DNA of 64,000 nucleotides, from positions 62,001 through 126,000 of the forward strand of contig NZ_FOOH01000003.1 of the NCBI RefSeq assembly GCF_900113135.1. The letters are read 5' to 3'. The position numbers and the translations under genes are program-made. Within the stretch, counting starts at the first letter, position 1. Each line of letters begins with the position of its first letter. Shown here in pieces: positions 1 through 7,533 of the stretch. Below the pieces are notes generated by a model. That model saw only the letters and a list, made by a program, of their open reading frames with translations. It had not been told where the DNA came from and did no database searches. Source of the DNA: Salegentibacter agarivorans. Lineage in GTDB: Bacteria; Bacteroidota; Bacteroidia; Flavobacteriales; Flavobacteriaceae.

Positions 1-51
1 AAAAACGGACATAAGGTGTTTGATTGGTGGAATTCTAAAATTAGGAATTAA
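1..51 (+). CDS. 3' end of an unidentified gene
   Basis: An open frame runs from the first base to a TAA at 49-51 and ends in ...FDWWNSKIRN. Only 16 residues are visible, so no family can be assigned. It converges on metK, and the hairpin at 92-121 lies between the two genes. The call rests on the open frame and sensible gene spacing only. Confidence 0.4.
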   Translation, partial: KNGHKVFDWWNSKIRN

Positions 52-91
52 AACTGCGTCCGGTTGTTAAAGCTTTCCGAAGAAAACGTCA

Positions 92-121
92 AAAAAAAAT
101 ACCGCTGAATGCAGCGGTATT
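92..121 (-). terminator. Intrinsic terminator of metK
   Basis: The arms AATACCGCTG (98-107) and CAGCGGTATT (112-121) form a 10-bp stem with a 4-nt loop. On the minus strand the stem is followed by a run of nine T. It lies 25 bp beyond the metK stop codon. Confidence 0.9.
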
Positions 122-145
122 TAAGTAATAATTATGGCTTAGAAT

Positions 146-1402
146 TTAGAGACTAAAGGCTTCCTTCACCTTGTCTACATAATCCAGTTTTTCCCAGGTA
201 AAAAGTTCTACTTCCTTTTTTACTTCCCCAGAATATGGACTTTTAAAGATTTTAGTGACCGTTCTTGGTTCTTTCCCCATATGCCCGTAAGCAGCAGTTT
301 CACGATAGATAGGACTCCTAAGTTTTAGACGATTTTCTATGGCCCAGGGGCGCATATCAAATATCTGGGCTACTTTTTTTGCAATTTCCCCATCCTTCAT
401 ATCCACTTTGGAAGTACCATAAGTTTCTACTGAAATTGAAGTAGGTTCTACCACCCCAATCGCATAAGAAACCTGTACTAAAACTTCGTCTGCAAGCCCG
501 GCGGCAACCAGGTTTTTGGCAACGTGACGCGATGCATAAGCAGCCGATCGGTCGACTTTACTTGGGTCTTTTCCCGAGAATGCACCACCACCGTGCGCGC
601 CTTTTCCGCCGTAGGTGTCTACAATAATTTTTCTTCCGGTAAGTCCCGCGTCCCCGTGAGGCCCCCCAATAACAAACTTTCCGGTAGGATTTATATGATA
701 AGTAATATCATCATTAAAAAGTTTCTGAACATAATCTGGTAATTGTTGTTTTACCCGCGGAATAAGAATTTCAAGAATATCTTTCTTGATCTTTTTCAAC
801 ATAGCATCATCATCTTCATCAAAATCGTCGTGCTGGGTAGAAACCACAATAGCCACAATTTTTTGCGGCACATTATCGTCACTATATTCTATAGTAACCT
901 GGCTTTTAGAATCGGGACGTAAGTAGGGGATATCTTTGCCTTCGCGTCTTAATTTTGCCAGCTCAATAAGTATTTTGTGAGAAATATCTAAAGCCAGCGG
1001 CATATAGTTTTCGGTTTCGTTGGTGGCGTAACCAAACATCATTCCCTGGTCTCCGGCGCCCTGTTCCTCCTTATTTTCACGATCTACACCCTGGTAAATT
1101 TCCTGGGATTGTTCGTGGATTAAAGAGATTACGCCACAAGAATCACCACTAAATTTGTATGCTCCTTTAGTATAACCAATATCATTAATTACTTCCCGGG
1201 CAATGTTTTGAACGTCTAAATAAGTGTCGCTTCTTACTTCACCGGCAAGCACCACCTGGCCGGTAGTTACTAAAGTTTCGCAGGCGACTTTAGAATTTTC
1301 ATCAAAAGCAAGGAAATTATCGAGTAAGGTATCGCTAATCTGATCGGCGATTTTATCGGGGTGTCCTTCAGAAACACTTTCTGAAGTAAATAAATAAGCC
1401 AT
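146..1402 (-). CDS. metK: S-adenosylmethionine synthetase (methionine adenosyltransferase)
   Basis: This cytosolic enzyme makes S-adenosylmethionine from methionine and ATP. The 418 residues are full length for the family. Visible signatures are GHPDK near residue 14, the active-site segment [12 protein letters not shown] near residue 116 and the glycine-rich phosphate loop [15 protein letters not shown] near residue 272. The ATG at 1402 starts the conserved [17 protein letters not shown]. The gene is transcribed alone, towards the left edge, with its own terminator. A SAM-II-like riboswitch lies 60 bp upstream, so expression is probably lowered when its product is abundant. It sits beside the methionine biosynthesis operon on the other strand, with both regulatory regions in the shared gap. 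Confidence 0.98.
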   Translation of the reverse strand: MAYLFTSESVSEGHPDKIADQISDTLLDNFLAFDENSKVACETLVTTGQVVLAGEVRSDTYLDVQNIAREVINDIGYTKGAYKFSGDSCGVISLIHEQSQEIYQGVDRENKEEQGAGDQGMMFGYATNETENYMPLALDISHKILIELAKLRREGKDIPYLRPDSKSQVTIEYSDDNVPQKIVAIVVSTQHDDFDEDDDAMLKKIKKDILEILIPRVKQQLPDYVQKLFNDDITYHINPTGKFVIGGPHGDAGLTGRKIIVDTYGGKGAHGGGAFSGKDPSKVDRSAAYASRHVAKNLVAAGLADEVLVQVSYAIGVVEPTSISVETYGTSKVDMKDGEIAKKVAQIFDMRPWAIENRLKLRSPIYRETAAYGHMGKEPRTVTKIFKSPYSGEVKKEVELFTWEKLDYVDKVKEAFSL

Positions 1403-1461
1403 ATTTTTAATTTATTTTAAAAAATACGGGTTGAATTTGACGAAAAGCTAAGGGAGTAGTG

Positions 1462-1534
1462 ATACTGCTTTAGCATTTTTCTTATACTTTAAAAAGCATA
1501 AAAGGGTTGCAATCAGTCAAATCCTTCCCTTTAA
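1462..1534 (-). promoter_or_regulatory. SAM-II-like riboswitch upstream of metK
   Basis: Read on the minus strand, a 6-bp stem (AAAGGG at 1532-1527, CCCTTT at 1506-1501) encloses GATTTGACTGATTGCA (1523-1508). This matches the conserved GAUUU...AUUGCA core of SAM-II aptamers. The 3' part contains the hallmark GCTAAA within ATGCTAAAGCAGT (1476-1464). Its CAGT can pair with ACTG of the loop to form the required pseudoknot. An AT-rich insertion between P1 and the 3' strand resembles the long-loop variant of SAM-II. The start codon lies 59 bp downstream, so the usual tight overlap with the ribosome-binding site is not obvious. The identification comes from reading the sequence, not from a covariance search. 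Confidence 0.75.
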
Positions 1535-1545
1535 TAATTCGGTTA

Positions 1546-1553
1546 CAAATGTA
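1546..1553 (-). promoter_or_regulatory. Putative metK -7 promoter box
   Basis: On the minus strand this reads TACATTTG, a perfect match to the Bacteroidota -7 consensus TAnnTTTG. Transcription would start about 6 nt further on, just before the riboswitch stem at 1534. No clear TTTG is seen at the ideal -33 position. Confidence 0.55.
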
Positions 1554-1788
1554 TAAAAATAACCCAAACTCATACTTTCTTTAACTTTCTTTTTTATAGG
1601 GTTGAAGACTTTAAAATTTCGACTTCAATTTATAGCGTATAAAATTATAGTTTTATACTTCTGAAATATAGCTAATTAGGTTTGTGTTTTAGATAAAAAT
1701 AGATAATAAATAATTTTACAGCCATTAAATTATTGATTAATCAGTTTAAAGGAATAAAAATTTATTTTTCGTAAAAGTGAAGTTTGGA

Positions 1789-1821
1789 TTTGGTTATTAA
1801 AAATTTCTGCCCTTATCTTTG
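1789..1821 (+). promoter_or_regulatory. Promoter of the metY leader and operon
   Basis: The -33 element TTTG (1789-1792) and the -7 box TATCTTTG (1814-1821) are separated by 21 bp, fitting the Bacteroidota primary-sigma consensus TTTG-N19-21-TAnnTTTG. The predicted start near 1828 would give a leader RNA beginning about 12 nt before the first leader ORF. Confidence 0.65.
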
Positions 1822-1840
1822 TAACCAACAAAACAACGAA

Positions 1841-1912
1841 ATGTACCAGATAATTTGCAATATGATGCGTATGATGATGTGGAAAACTTCCGCAGCGCGC
1901 TCAATTGCTTAA
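1841..1912 (+). CDS. Methionine-rich leader peptide 1 (attenuator)
   Basis: A 23-codon ORF starts with ATG just after the promoter and contains the run MMRMMM (codons 8-13), a Cys at codon 6 and a Trp at codon 14. Codons 18-19 (GCAGCG, 1892-1897) are complementary to CGCTGC (1941-1946) in the 5' arm of the following terminator. A ribosome stalled on the Met codons would leave GCAGCG free to form the antiterminator. A ribosome reaching the TAA would cover it and let the terminator fold. This is the layout of ribosome-mediated attenuation. The peptide itself is expected to have no other function. Confidence 0.85.
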   Translation: MYQIICNMMRMMMWKTSAARSIA

Positions 1913-1935
1913 TTCTGAAAAGAGATAAATTGCAA

Positions 1936-1969
1936 AAAGCCGCTGCCAATCGCAGCGGCTTTTTTTTTA
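1936..1969 (+). terminator. Attenuator terminator 1
   Basis: AGCCGCTGC (1938-1946) pairs with GCAGCGGCT (1952-1960) around a 5-nt loop, followed by eight T. It lies 24 nt after the stop of leader peptide 1 and upstream of all structural genes. Confidence 0.93.
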
Positions 1970-1980
1970 TTTAAAACTTA

Positions 1981-2006
1981 GTCATTTCCGCGGAGGCGGA
2001 AATCCA
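1981..2006 (+). repeat. Short palindromic repeat, copy 1
   Basis: The unit begins GTCATTTCCGCGGAGGCGGA and contains the inverted arms TTTCCGC and GCGGAAA. A second copy lies at 2241-2266, and a related half-copy lies inverted near 59313-59332. Copies 1 and 2 follow attenuator terminators 1 and 2 at nearly the same distance. Confidence 0.8.
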
Positions 2007-2068
2007 GATTAAGAAAATAGGTTAGTAAAAATTAGATTCCCATCGGTATGGGAATTACAAAAACAAAT

Positions 2069-2164
2069 ATGATGATTAAGGCAATAAATAAAATGATGAT
2101 GCGCACTATGATGATGTGTATGTGTATGCAACACATGAATTGCTATTGCCAAAACCGAATGTAA
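2069..2164 (+). CDS. Methionine/cysteine-rich leader peptide 2 (attenuator)
   Basis: A 31-codon ORF contains 12 Met and 4 Cys codons, including MMMCMCM at codons 14-20. An in-frame ATG at 2048 could extend it by seven residues. GCTATTGCCAA (2142-2152, spanning the last Cys codons) can pair with TTGGTAATAGC (2199-2209) in the loop and arm of the next terminator: 11 bp with one G-U. That pairing would stop the terminator from folding when a ribosome stalls upstream. No second promoter is evident, so RNA reaching this ORF has probably passed terminator 1. The two leaders would act in series. Confidence 0.85.
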   Translation: MMIKAINKMMMRTMMMCMCMQHMNCYCQNRM

Positions 2165-2191
2165 CTTAGTTTGTTTAGAGTTCAATTAAAA

Positions 2192-2228
2192 GGTCCCCTT
2201 GGTAATAGCTACTTAAGGGGACTTTTTT
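2192..2228 (+). terminator. Attenuator terminator 2
   Basis: GTCCCCTT (2193-2200) pairs with AAGGGGAC (2215-2222), followed by six T. The 14-nt loop carries the antiterminator target. It lies 29 nt after the leader 2 stop and about 100 nt before metY. Confidence 0.9.
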
Positions 2229-2240
2229 ATTTAAAACACC

Positions 2241-2266
2241 GTCATTTCCGTGAAGGCGGAAATCCA
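2241..2266 (+). repeat. Short palindromic repeat, copy 2
   Basis: This begins GTCATTTCCGTGAAGGCGGA and matches copy 1 at 1981-2006 except at two positions and its last flank. Both copies are preceded by the same TTTTTTATTTAAAAC tail of a terminator, which suggests that a leader-terminator-repeat unit was duplicated. Confidence 0.75.
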
Positions 2267-2324
2267 TAACAAAAACATAATCAAGCTTTCAAAATAGAAG
2301 CAAAACTTTAAAAAATTAGAAATT

Positions 2325-3617
2325 ATGAGTACTCAAAAATTTTCAACAAACGCATTACACGCAGGTCACGATACAAAAAAAAACGGAGGAACAAGGGCAG
2401 TACCAATTTACCAAACAACTTCTTATGTTTTTAATAATTCAGATCACGCTGCCAATCTCTTTTCCCTGGCAGAACCCGGTTATATCTACACCCGATTAAA
2501 TAATCCTACTAACGATATTTTAGAACAACGTCTTGCAGCACTGGAAGGCGGGATAGCAGCTGTAGTTACAGCTTCAGGCACAGCTGCAATTAATACCACG
2601 CTTTTAACGCTTTTAAAATCTGGAGATCATATTGTAGCATCCAGTAGTTTATATGGAGGAACTTATAATCTACTAAGTGTAACTTTACCAAGATTTGGAA
2701 TTACAACCACCTTTGTAGACCCTGAATATCCAGAAAATTTTAAAAAGGCTGCAAAAGAAAACACGCGTGCCATTTTTGTAGAATCGCTTGGAAACCCGAA
2801 GCTTGATGTTCTGGACCTTAAAGCAATTTCTGCTGAAGCCAACGCGCTCAAGGTTCCATTTATAGTGGATAATACCGTGGCTACACCTTCTTTGCTAAAA
2901 CCTATAGAGCACGGCGCCGATATTGTAATTGAATCGCTTACCAAATATATTAGCGGTAACGGAACTTCACTTGGAGGTGCCATTATAGACGCCGGTAATT
3001 TTAACTGGGCAAATGGGAAATTCCCCGAATTCACTGAACCTTCACCGGGTTATCACGGGCTAGTTTACCACGAAGCCTTAAAAGAAGCCGCATTTATTGC
3101 AAAAGTGAGAATTGAAGGGCTTCGAGATCACGGCGCGGCTTTAAGTCCGTACAATGCTTTTCAGATTTTACAGGGTTTAGAAACTCTTGAAATAAGGATA
3201 AAGCAGCATAGTCAGAATGCTTTGGAACTGGCCACCTGGCTGGAACAGCAAAAAGAAGTAAAATGGGTAAACTACCCTGGGCTGGAGAGCAGTAAATACA
3301 ATAAACTCGCTAAAGAGTATCTTTCTAAAGGGCAAAGCGGCGTAGTGACTTTTGGAGTTGAAGGAGGTTTTGAATCGGCTAAAGTTGTAGCCGATGAAAC
3401 CAAACTTTTCTCCCTCGTTGCCAATATTGGAGATACGAAATCACTAATTATTCATCCGGCAAGTACTACACACCAGCAACTGGACGAAAAACAACAGGCT
3501 ACTGCTGGAGTTACACAAGACCTTATTCGTATATCGGTTGGGCTGGAAGATGTTGAAGATTTAAAAACAGATTTAAAAGAAGCTTTTGCTAAAATTGAGA
3601 AAAAAGCTCTGGTATAA
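2325..3617 (+). CDS. metY: O-acetylhomoserine sulfhydrylase
   Basis: This PLP enzyme of the Cys/Met metabolism family (cytosol) condenses O-acetylhomoserine with sulfide to give homocysteine, so inorganic sulfur enters methionine directly. The 430-residue length fits MetY rather than the shorter MetB/MetZ (about 390). The PLP-binding lysine is K207 in SLTKYISGNG. The N-terminal YQTTSY and the NPTNDILEQRLAALEGG segment are typical. It is the first structural gene behind two tandem attenuators and is followed by metX, which makes its substrate. The sulfide comes from the sulfite reductase operon about 5 kb downstream. Confidence 0.95.
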   Translation: MSTQKFSTNALHAGHDTKKNGGTRAVPIYQTTSYVFNNSDHAANLFSLAEPGYIYTRLNNPTNDILEQRLAALEGGIAAVVTASGTAAINTTLLTLLKSGDHIVASSSLYGGTYNLLSVTLPRFGITTTFVDPEYPENFKKAAKENTRAIFVESLGNPKLDVLDLKAISAEANALKVPFIVDNTVATPSLLKPIEHGADIVIESLTKYISGNGTSLGGAIIDAGNFNWANGKFPEFTEPSPGYHGLVYHEALKEAAFIAKVRIEGLRDHGAALSPYNAFQILQGLETLEIRIKQHSQNALELATWLEQQKEVKWVNYPGLESSKYNKLAKEYLSKGQSGVVTFGVEGGFESAKVVADETKLFSLVANIGDTKSLIIHPASTTHQQLDEKQQATAGVTQDLIRISVGLEDVEDLKTDLKEAFAKIEKKALV

Positions 3618-3635
3618 TTTATTGTTGGTGGAAAG

Positions 3636-3676
3636 GCAAAGGAAAAAGCAGCCAGGTTAAGTCTTTTTCCTTTTGC
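3636..3676 (+). other. Stem-loop between metY and metX
   Basis: GCAAAGGAAAAAG (3636-3648) pairs with CTTTTTCCTTTTGC (3663-3676) with one bulged base, giving a stem of about 13 bp followed by TCTTTCT. It could be an RNA-processing or partial termination site that sets the metY to metX ratio. Function is inferred only from its position. Confidence 0.6.
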
Positions 3677-3702
3677 TCTTTCTAAATCAAAAAACGAAAA
3701 AA

Positions 3703-4716
3703 ATGCTTCAGGAACTCTGTTTAAAAGATTTTGAAAATTCCGCGGGAACGGTTCAGGATATTTATTTGAGCTTTCAGCAGTTTGGGAAAAACCCAGAAAC
3801 GGCGCCGGTGGTTTTAATAAATCATGCGCTTACGGGTAACTCTCAAATTACGGGAAAGCTTGGCTGGTGGACCAAAATTGTGGGGCCTCAAAAATGTATT
3901 GATACCGAAAAATTCAGCATTCTGGCTTTTAATATTCCGGGTAATGGTTTCAACGGAAAAAAAGAACATTTAATTGAAAATTATAAAGAATTTACGCTTA
4001 GAGATATTGCAAGAATCCAGGTTTTAGCACTTCAGCAATTAAAAATTGAGAAACTTTTTGCCATAATTGGAGGCTCAATAGGCGGCGCACTCGCCTGGGA
4101 ACTAGCCGCTTTAAAACCTGATCTAGCTGAAAATATTATTCCTATTGCCACAGATTATAAAGCCACAGATTGGGTTTTGGCAAACTGTAAAGTGCAGGAG
4201 CAAATTCTTAATAACTCTAAAGAGCCGGTGAAAGATGCAAGAATGCATGCAATGACCTTTTATCGTACTCCGCAATCTTTAAGTAAGAAATTTAACAGAA
4301 CAAAAGAAGAAATAAAACCTTGCTATAAAGTAGAAGGCTGGTTGCAATATCATGGTGTTAAACTGGAAGAACGTTTTCAACTCGCTTCCTATAAATTTAT
4401 GAACCACTTGCTAACTACTATAGACATTAGCAAAGGCAGCGGTAATTACCTGGAAGTCGCAAAGAAAATTGAGGGAAATATTCATATTGTAACAGTGAAT
4501 TCTGACTGGTTTTTCCTGGCCGATGAGAATTGGGAAACTTATGTAAACCTTTCCCTGATTAAAAATAATGTAAGTATTCACGAAATAAGATCAATTCACG
4601 GGCACGATGCTTTTTTAATAGAAGCCTCGCAACTGTCCAGATTTTTAAAACCCGTATTTAAAACCAACAATATAAAAAATGAAAAAAGTGAACATCATCT
4701 TGTTTGGAATAGGTAA
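3703..4716 (+). CDS. metX: Homoserine O-acetyltransferase (alpha/beta hydrolase)
   Basis: This enzyme acetylates homoserine with acetyl-CoA to make the MetY substrate. Family features are NHALTGNSQ near the N-terminus, the nucleophile elbow GGSIGG with S125, the acid NSDWFF and the catalytic histidine in HGHDAFLIE near the C-terminus. The ATG at 3703 follows an A-rich stretch typical of this phylum. The frame extends to a TTG at 3673, but that start would lie inside the intergenic hairpin and is less likely. The 3' end overlaps hom by 38 bp, which implies translational coupling. An acetyl rather than succinyl donor is assigned from family membership and the MetY partner. Confidence 0.92.
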   Translation: MLQELCLKDFENSAGTVQDIYLSFQQFGKNPETAPVVLINHALTGNSQITGKLGWWTKIVGPQKCIDTEKFSILAFNIPGNGFNGKKEHLIENYKEFTLRDIARIQVLALQQLKIEKLFAIIGGSIGGALAWELAALKPDLAENIIPIATDYKATDWVLANCKVQEQILNNSKEPVKDARMHAMTFYRTPQSLSKKFNRTKEEIKPCYKVEGWLQYHGVKLEERFQLASYKFMNHLLTTIDISKGSGNYLEVAKKIEGNIHIVTVNSDWFFLADENWETYVNLSLIKNNVSIHEIRSIHGHDAFLIEASQLSRFLKPVFKTNNIKNEKSEHHLVWNR

Positions 4717-5752
4717 TGTAGGAAGTACCTTAATTCAGCAATTACTCGACGCAAAAAAACAATGGGAAAAGCATTCGGGGGTTTCTGTAAATATTCCTGT
4801 GATTGCCAATTCAAAAAAAGCGCTTTTTAATGCTGAAGGTATTTCAGAAAACTGGAAAAAAGATTTTAAAAAATCTTCCGAAAAGTACAAACTGGAAGAT
4901 ATCCTGGATTTCACCAAAGAAAATGACCTGGAACATCTTATAGCAATAGATGCCACGGCCAGCAAGGAATTTGTTGAAATTTATATTCGGTTAATACAAA
5001 ATGGCTTTAACCTGGTAGCCGCCAATAAAGTTGCGAACACACTTTCTGCCGATTTCTACAACAAATTACGAAAAGAATTAGATTACCACGGCAAGTATTT
5101 TTATTATGAAACCAATGTGGGCGCAGGATTGCCAATTGTACAAACCGTACAGGGCTTGCACCAGGCGGGAGAAAAGGTTACCAAAATTCGAGGGGTCTTT
5201 TCCGGTTCGCTGAGCTTCATTTTTAATACTTATTCTGAAAATAAAGAGAAGTTTTCAGATGTATTGCGAAAAGCCGGAAGATTGGGATATACCGAGCCTG
5301 ATGCCCGCGAAGATCTTTCAGGAAATGATGTGGGAAGAAAATTATTGATTCTGGCTCGTGAGCTTCAGTTAGAAAAAGAATTTCAGGAGATTAAAATTCA
5401 ATCTTTAATTCCCGAAAAATTAAACGGACAAACTTCCGCAGAAGAATTTCAGCGAAGAATAGGGGAGCTGGATGAAATATTTTTTCAGCATAAAAAGGAA
5501 CAAAACAAAGATCATGTGCTACGATACATTGGGGAAATTGAAGTAGAGAGCGCCAACCTGGAGGCAAAACTTATTTCTGAACCAAAAAGTACCGCTCTGG
5601 GTCAAATTAAAGGCGCCGATAATATTTTTGAAATTTATACCGAGTCTTATGGCGACCAGCCACTGGTAATCCAGGGAGCCGGCGCAGGAGCAGCGGTAAC
5701 CGCTCGCGGTGTAGTTAGCGATGTGCTTAGATTATCGCAAAGACTTAATTAA
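4679..5752 (+). CDS. hom: Homoserine dehydrogenase
   Basis: This reduces aspartate semialdehyde to homoserine, the precursor acetylated by MetX. The Rossmann motif GIGNVGSTLIQQL is at the N-terminus. Core motifs are AANKVANT, GAGLPIVQTVQGL and GRLGYTEPDAREDLSGNDVGRK. At 357 residues it is a short form without the C-terminal ACT domain, so allosteric threonine inhibition through such a domain is not expected. The ATG lies within the metX 3' end (38-bp overlap). It may be a methionine-branch isoenzyme of a fused aspartokinase-homoserine dehydrogenase encoded elsewhere (inference). Confidence 0.93.
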   Translation: MKKVNIILFGIGNVGSTLIQQLLDAKKQWEKHSGVSVNIPVIANSKKALFNAEGISENWKKDFKKSSEKYKLEDILDFTKENDLEHLIAIDATASKEFVEIYIRLIQNGFNLVAANKVANTLSADFYNKLRKELDYHGKYFYYETNVGAGLPIVQTVQGLHQAGEKVTKIRGVFSGSLSFIFNTYSENKEKFSDVLRKAGRLGYTEPDAREDLSGNDVGRKLLILARELQLEKEFQEIKIQSLIPEKLNGQTSAEEFQRRIGELDEIFFQHKKEQNKDHVLRYIGEIEVESANLEAKLISEPKSTALGQIKGADNIFEIYTESYGDQPLVIQGAGAGAAVTARGVVSDVLRLSQRLN

Positions 5753-5774
5753 AAATCCAACAAAACCAACAATT

Positions 5775-6938
5775 ATGCATTTTGAAACCGAAGCCATTAG
5801 AACACAAAACGAACGTACACAGTTCCAGGAGCATTCCACGCCCCTGTACCTAACGTCCAGTTATGTTTTTGATGATGCCGAAGATATGAGAGCTTCATTT
5901 TCTGAAGAAAAGGAACGCAATATTTACAGCCGATTTACCAATCCCAATACTTCAGAATTTACTGAGAAAATAGCGAAGATGGAAGGGGCAGAGGCAGGTT
6001 TTGCTTTTGCCACGGGAATGAGTGCTGTTTTTTCAAGTTTGGCGGCTCTTTTAAATAGTGGAGATCATATCATTTCGGCTAGATCGGTTTTTGGTTCTAC
6101 GCATAGTTTGTTTACCAAGTTTTTTCCAAAATGGAATATTTCGCATTCCTATTTTAATGTGAATGAAGTTGATAAAATTGAAAGTTTAATAAAGCCCGAA
6201 ACCAAAATTATTTTTGCCGAAACACCTACTAATCCAGGTGTAGATGTATTGGATTTAGAAGTTTTGGGTGAAATAGCCAAAAAGCACAATCTTATATTAA
6301 TTATAGATAATTGTTTTGCCACGCCCTGGCTTCAGAATCCTATAAAATTCGGGGCGCATTTGGTAATACATTCGGCTACAAAATTAATAGACGGTCAGGG
6401 CCGCGTTTTGGGTGGTGTAACAGTAGGAAATGCCGATTTAATAAGGGAAATATACCTGTTCTCAAGAAATACGGGACCGGCTTTGTCGCCTTTTAACGCC
6501 TGGGTACTTTCTAAAAGTTTGGAAACTTTAGCGGTACGTTTAGATAAACATTGTGAAAACGCAGAAAAAGTTGCTCTATTCCTGGAAACCGAAGCCAATG
6601 CTGAAAATGTGAAATACCCTTTTTTAAAGTCGCATCCGCAATATGAAATTGCTAAAAAACAGATGAAAAAAGGTGGGAATATTGTTTCATTTGAGATTAA
6701 AGGAGGGATTGAAGCGGGTAGAAAGTTTATAGATGCTATAAAACTTTGTTCAAGATCGGCAAATCTTGGCGATACACGCAGTATTGTTACGCATCCAGCA
6801 TCTACAACACATAGTAAATTAAGTGAAGAAGACAGGTTAGAAGCCGGGATAAAGCCAGGATTGGTAAGAGTTTCAGTAGGATTGGAACATGCAGATGATG
6901 TAATAGCAGATTTAAAACAGGCTCTAAATTCAATTTAG
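5775..6938 (+). CDS. metZ: Trans-sulfuration family PLP enzyme (MetZ/MetB-like)
   Basis: This is a second Cys/Met metabolism PLP enzyme, 387 residues, resembling O-succinylhomoserine sulfhydrylase or cystathionine gamma-synthase. The PLP lysine is K203 in HSATKLIDGQGRVLGG, a motif usual in MetZ-type proteins. The C-terminal SRSANLGDTRSIVTHPASTTHS is typical. The ATG at 5775 begins MHFETEAIRTQNERTQ; an 18-residue upstream extension overlapping hom has no family support. It is 22 bp after hom and cotranscribed. Two parallel homocysteine-forming enzymes in one operon may differ in sulfur donor (sulfide or cysteine). The exact reaction cannot be fixed from sequence. Confidence 0.85.
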   Translation: MHFETEAIRTQNERTQFQEHSTPLYLTSSYVFDDAEDMRASFSEEKERNIYSRFTNPNTSEFTEKIAKMEGAEAGFAFATGMSAVFSSLAALLNSGDHIISARSVFGSTHSLFTKFFPKWNISHSYFNVNEVDKIESLIKPETKIIFAETPTNPGVDVLDLEVLGEIAKKHNLILIIDNCFATPWLQNPIKFGAHLVIHSATKLIDGQGRVLGGVTVGNADLIREIYLFSRNTGPALSPFNAWVLSKSLETLAVRLDKHCENAEKVALFLETEANAENVKYPFLKSHPQYEIAKKQMKKGGNIVSFEIKGGIEAGRKFIDAIKLCSRSANLGDTRSIVTHPASTTHSKLSEEDRLEAGIKPGLVRVSVGLEHADDVIADLKQALNSI

Positions 6939-7033
6939 TTATGGTAATTTCAGCAGACATAGGGCTTTTTGATTTTTCCGTAGAGAATTCAATAATAAAT
7001 GCGAAAAAGTCAATATTTAAGTATATTCGCAGT

Positions 7034-7450
7034 ATGCTTTCTAAAAAGACTAAATACGGTATTAAAGCCCTGGCGTTTATCGCAAAAAAAGGGGATAGAA
7101 AACCGGTGCAAACTTCTGAAATCTCAAAAAGTGAAAATATCTCGCAAAAATTCCTTGAAAGCATACTTCTGGAATTGCGTAAATCGGGATTTTTGGGGTC
7201 TAAAAAAGGTAAAGGCGGTGGCTATTATTTAATCAAGGAACCGGAAGATATCCGAATGACTTCGGTAATTAGAGTACTGGAAGGTCCTATAGCGATGGTG
7301 CCCTGTGTGAGCCTAAATTATTACGAAAAGTGCGACGATTGCCCCAGTGAAGAAGCCTGTTCTGTTCATAGTTTAATGATTCAGGTTAGGGATAGCACAT
7401 TAAAAGTGCTGGGCGATAACACTTTAGCTGATATTTCTGCGAAAAAATAA
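7034..7450 (+). CDS. Rrf2-family transcriptional regulator
   Basis: A 138-residue winged-helix regulator starts MLSKKTKYGIKALAFIA. The family recognition region follows (ISQKFLESILLELRKSGFLGSKKGKGGGY). Four cysteines near residues 90-115 (CVSLNYYEKCDDCPSEEAC) resemble the Fe-S or thiol-sensing loops of IscR/CymR relatives. The ATG at 7034 was chosen over an upstream in-frame ATG because Rrf2 proteins start at this position. It lies between the methionine operon and the sulfate assimilation operon, whose promoter carries an inverted repeat at 7534-7556. A role as a cysteine or iron-sulfur responsive regulator of sulfur assimilation is inferred. Confidence 0.85.
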   Translation: MLSKKTKYGIKALAFIAKKGDRKPVQTSEISKSENISQKFLESILLELRKSGFLGSKKGKGGGYYLIKEPEDIRMTSVIRVLEGPIAMVPCVSLNYYEKCDDCPSEEACSVHSLMIQVRDSTLKVLGDNTLADISAKK

Positions 7451-7497
7451 GAATTCAAAAATTAAATGTTAAATACTGAAATTTAGGCCTTTAATAG

Positions 7498-7528
7498 TTG
7501 GTCTGATAAAAAAACAAAGTTACTTTTG
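7498..7528 (+). promoter_or_regulatory. Promoter of the sulfate assimilation operon
   Basis: TTG (7498-7500) and TACTTTTG (7521-7528) fit the Bacteroidota -33/-7 consensus with 20 bp between them. The predicted start near 7534 falls at the edge of the inverted repeat at 7534-7556. Confidence 0.6.
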
Positions 7529-7533
7529 TTTTA

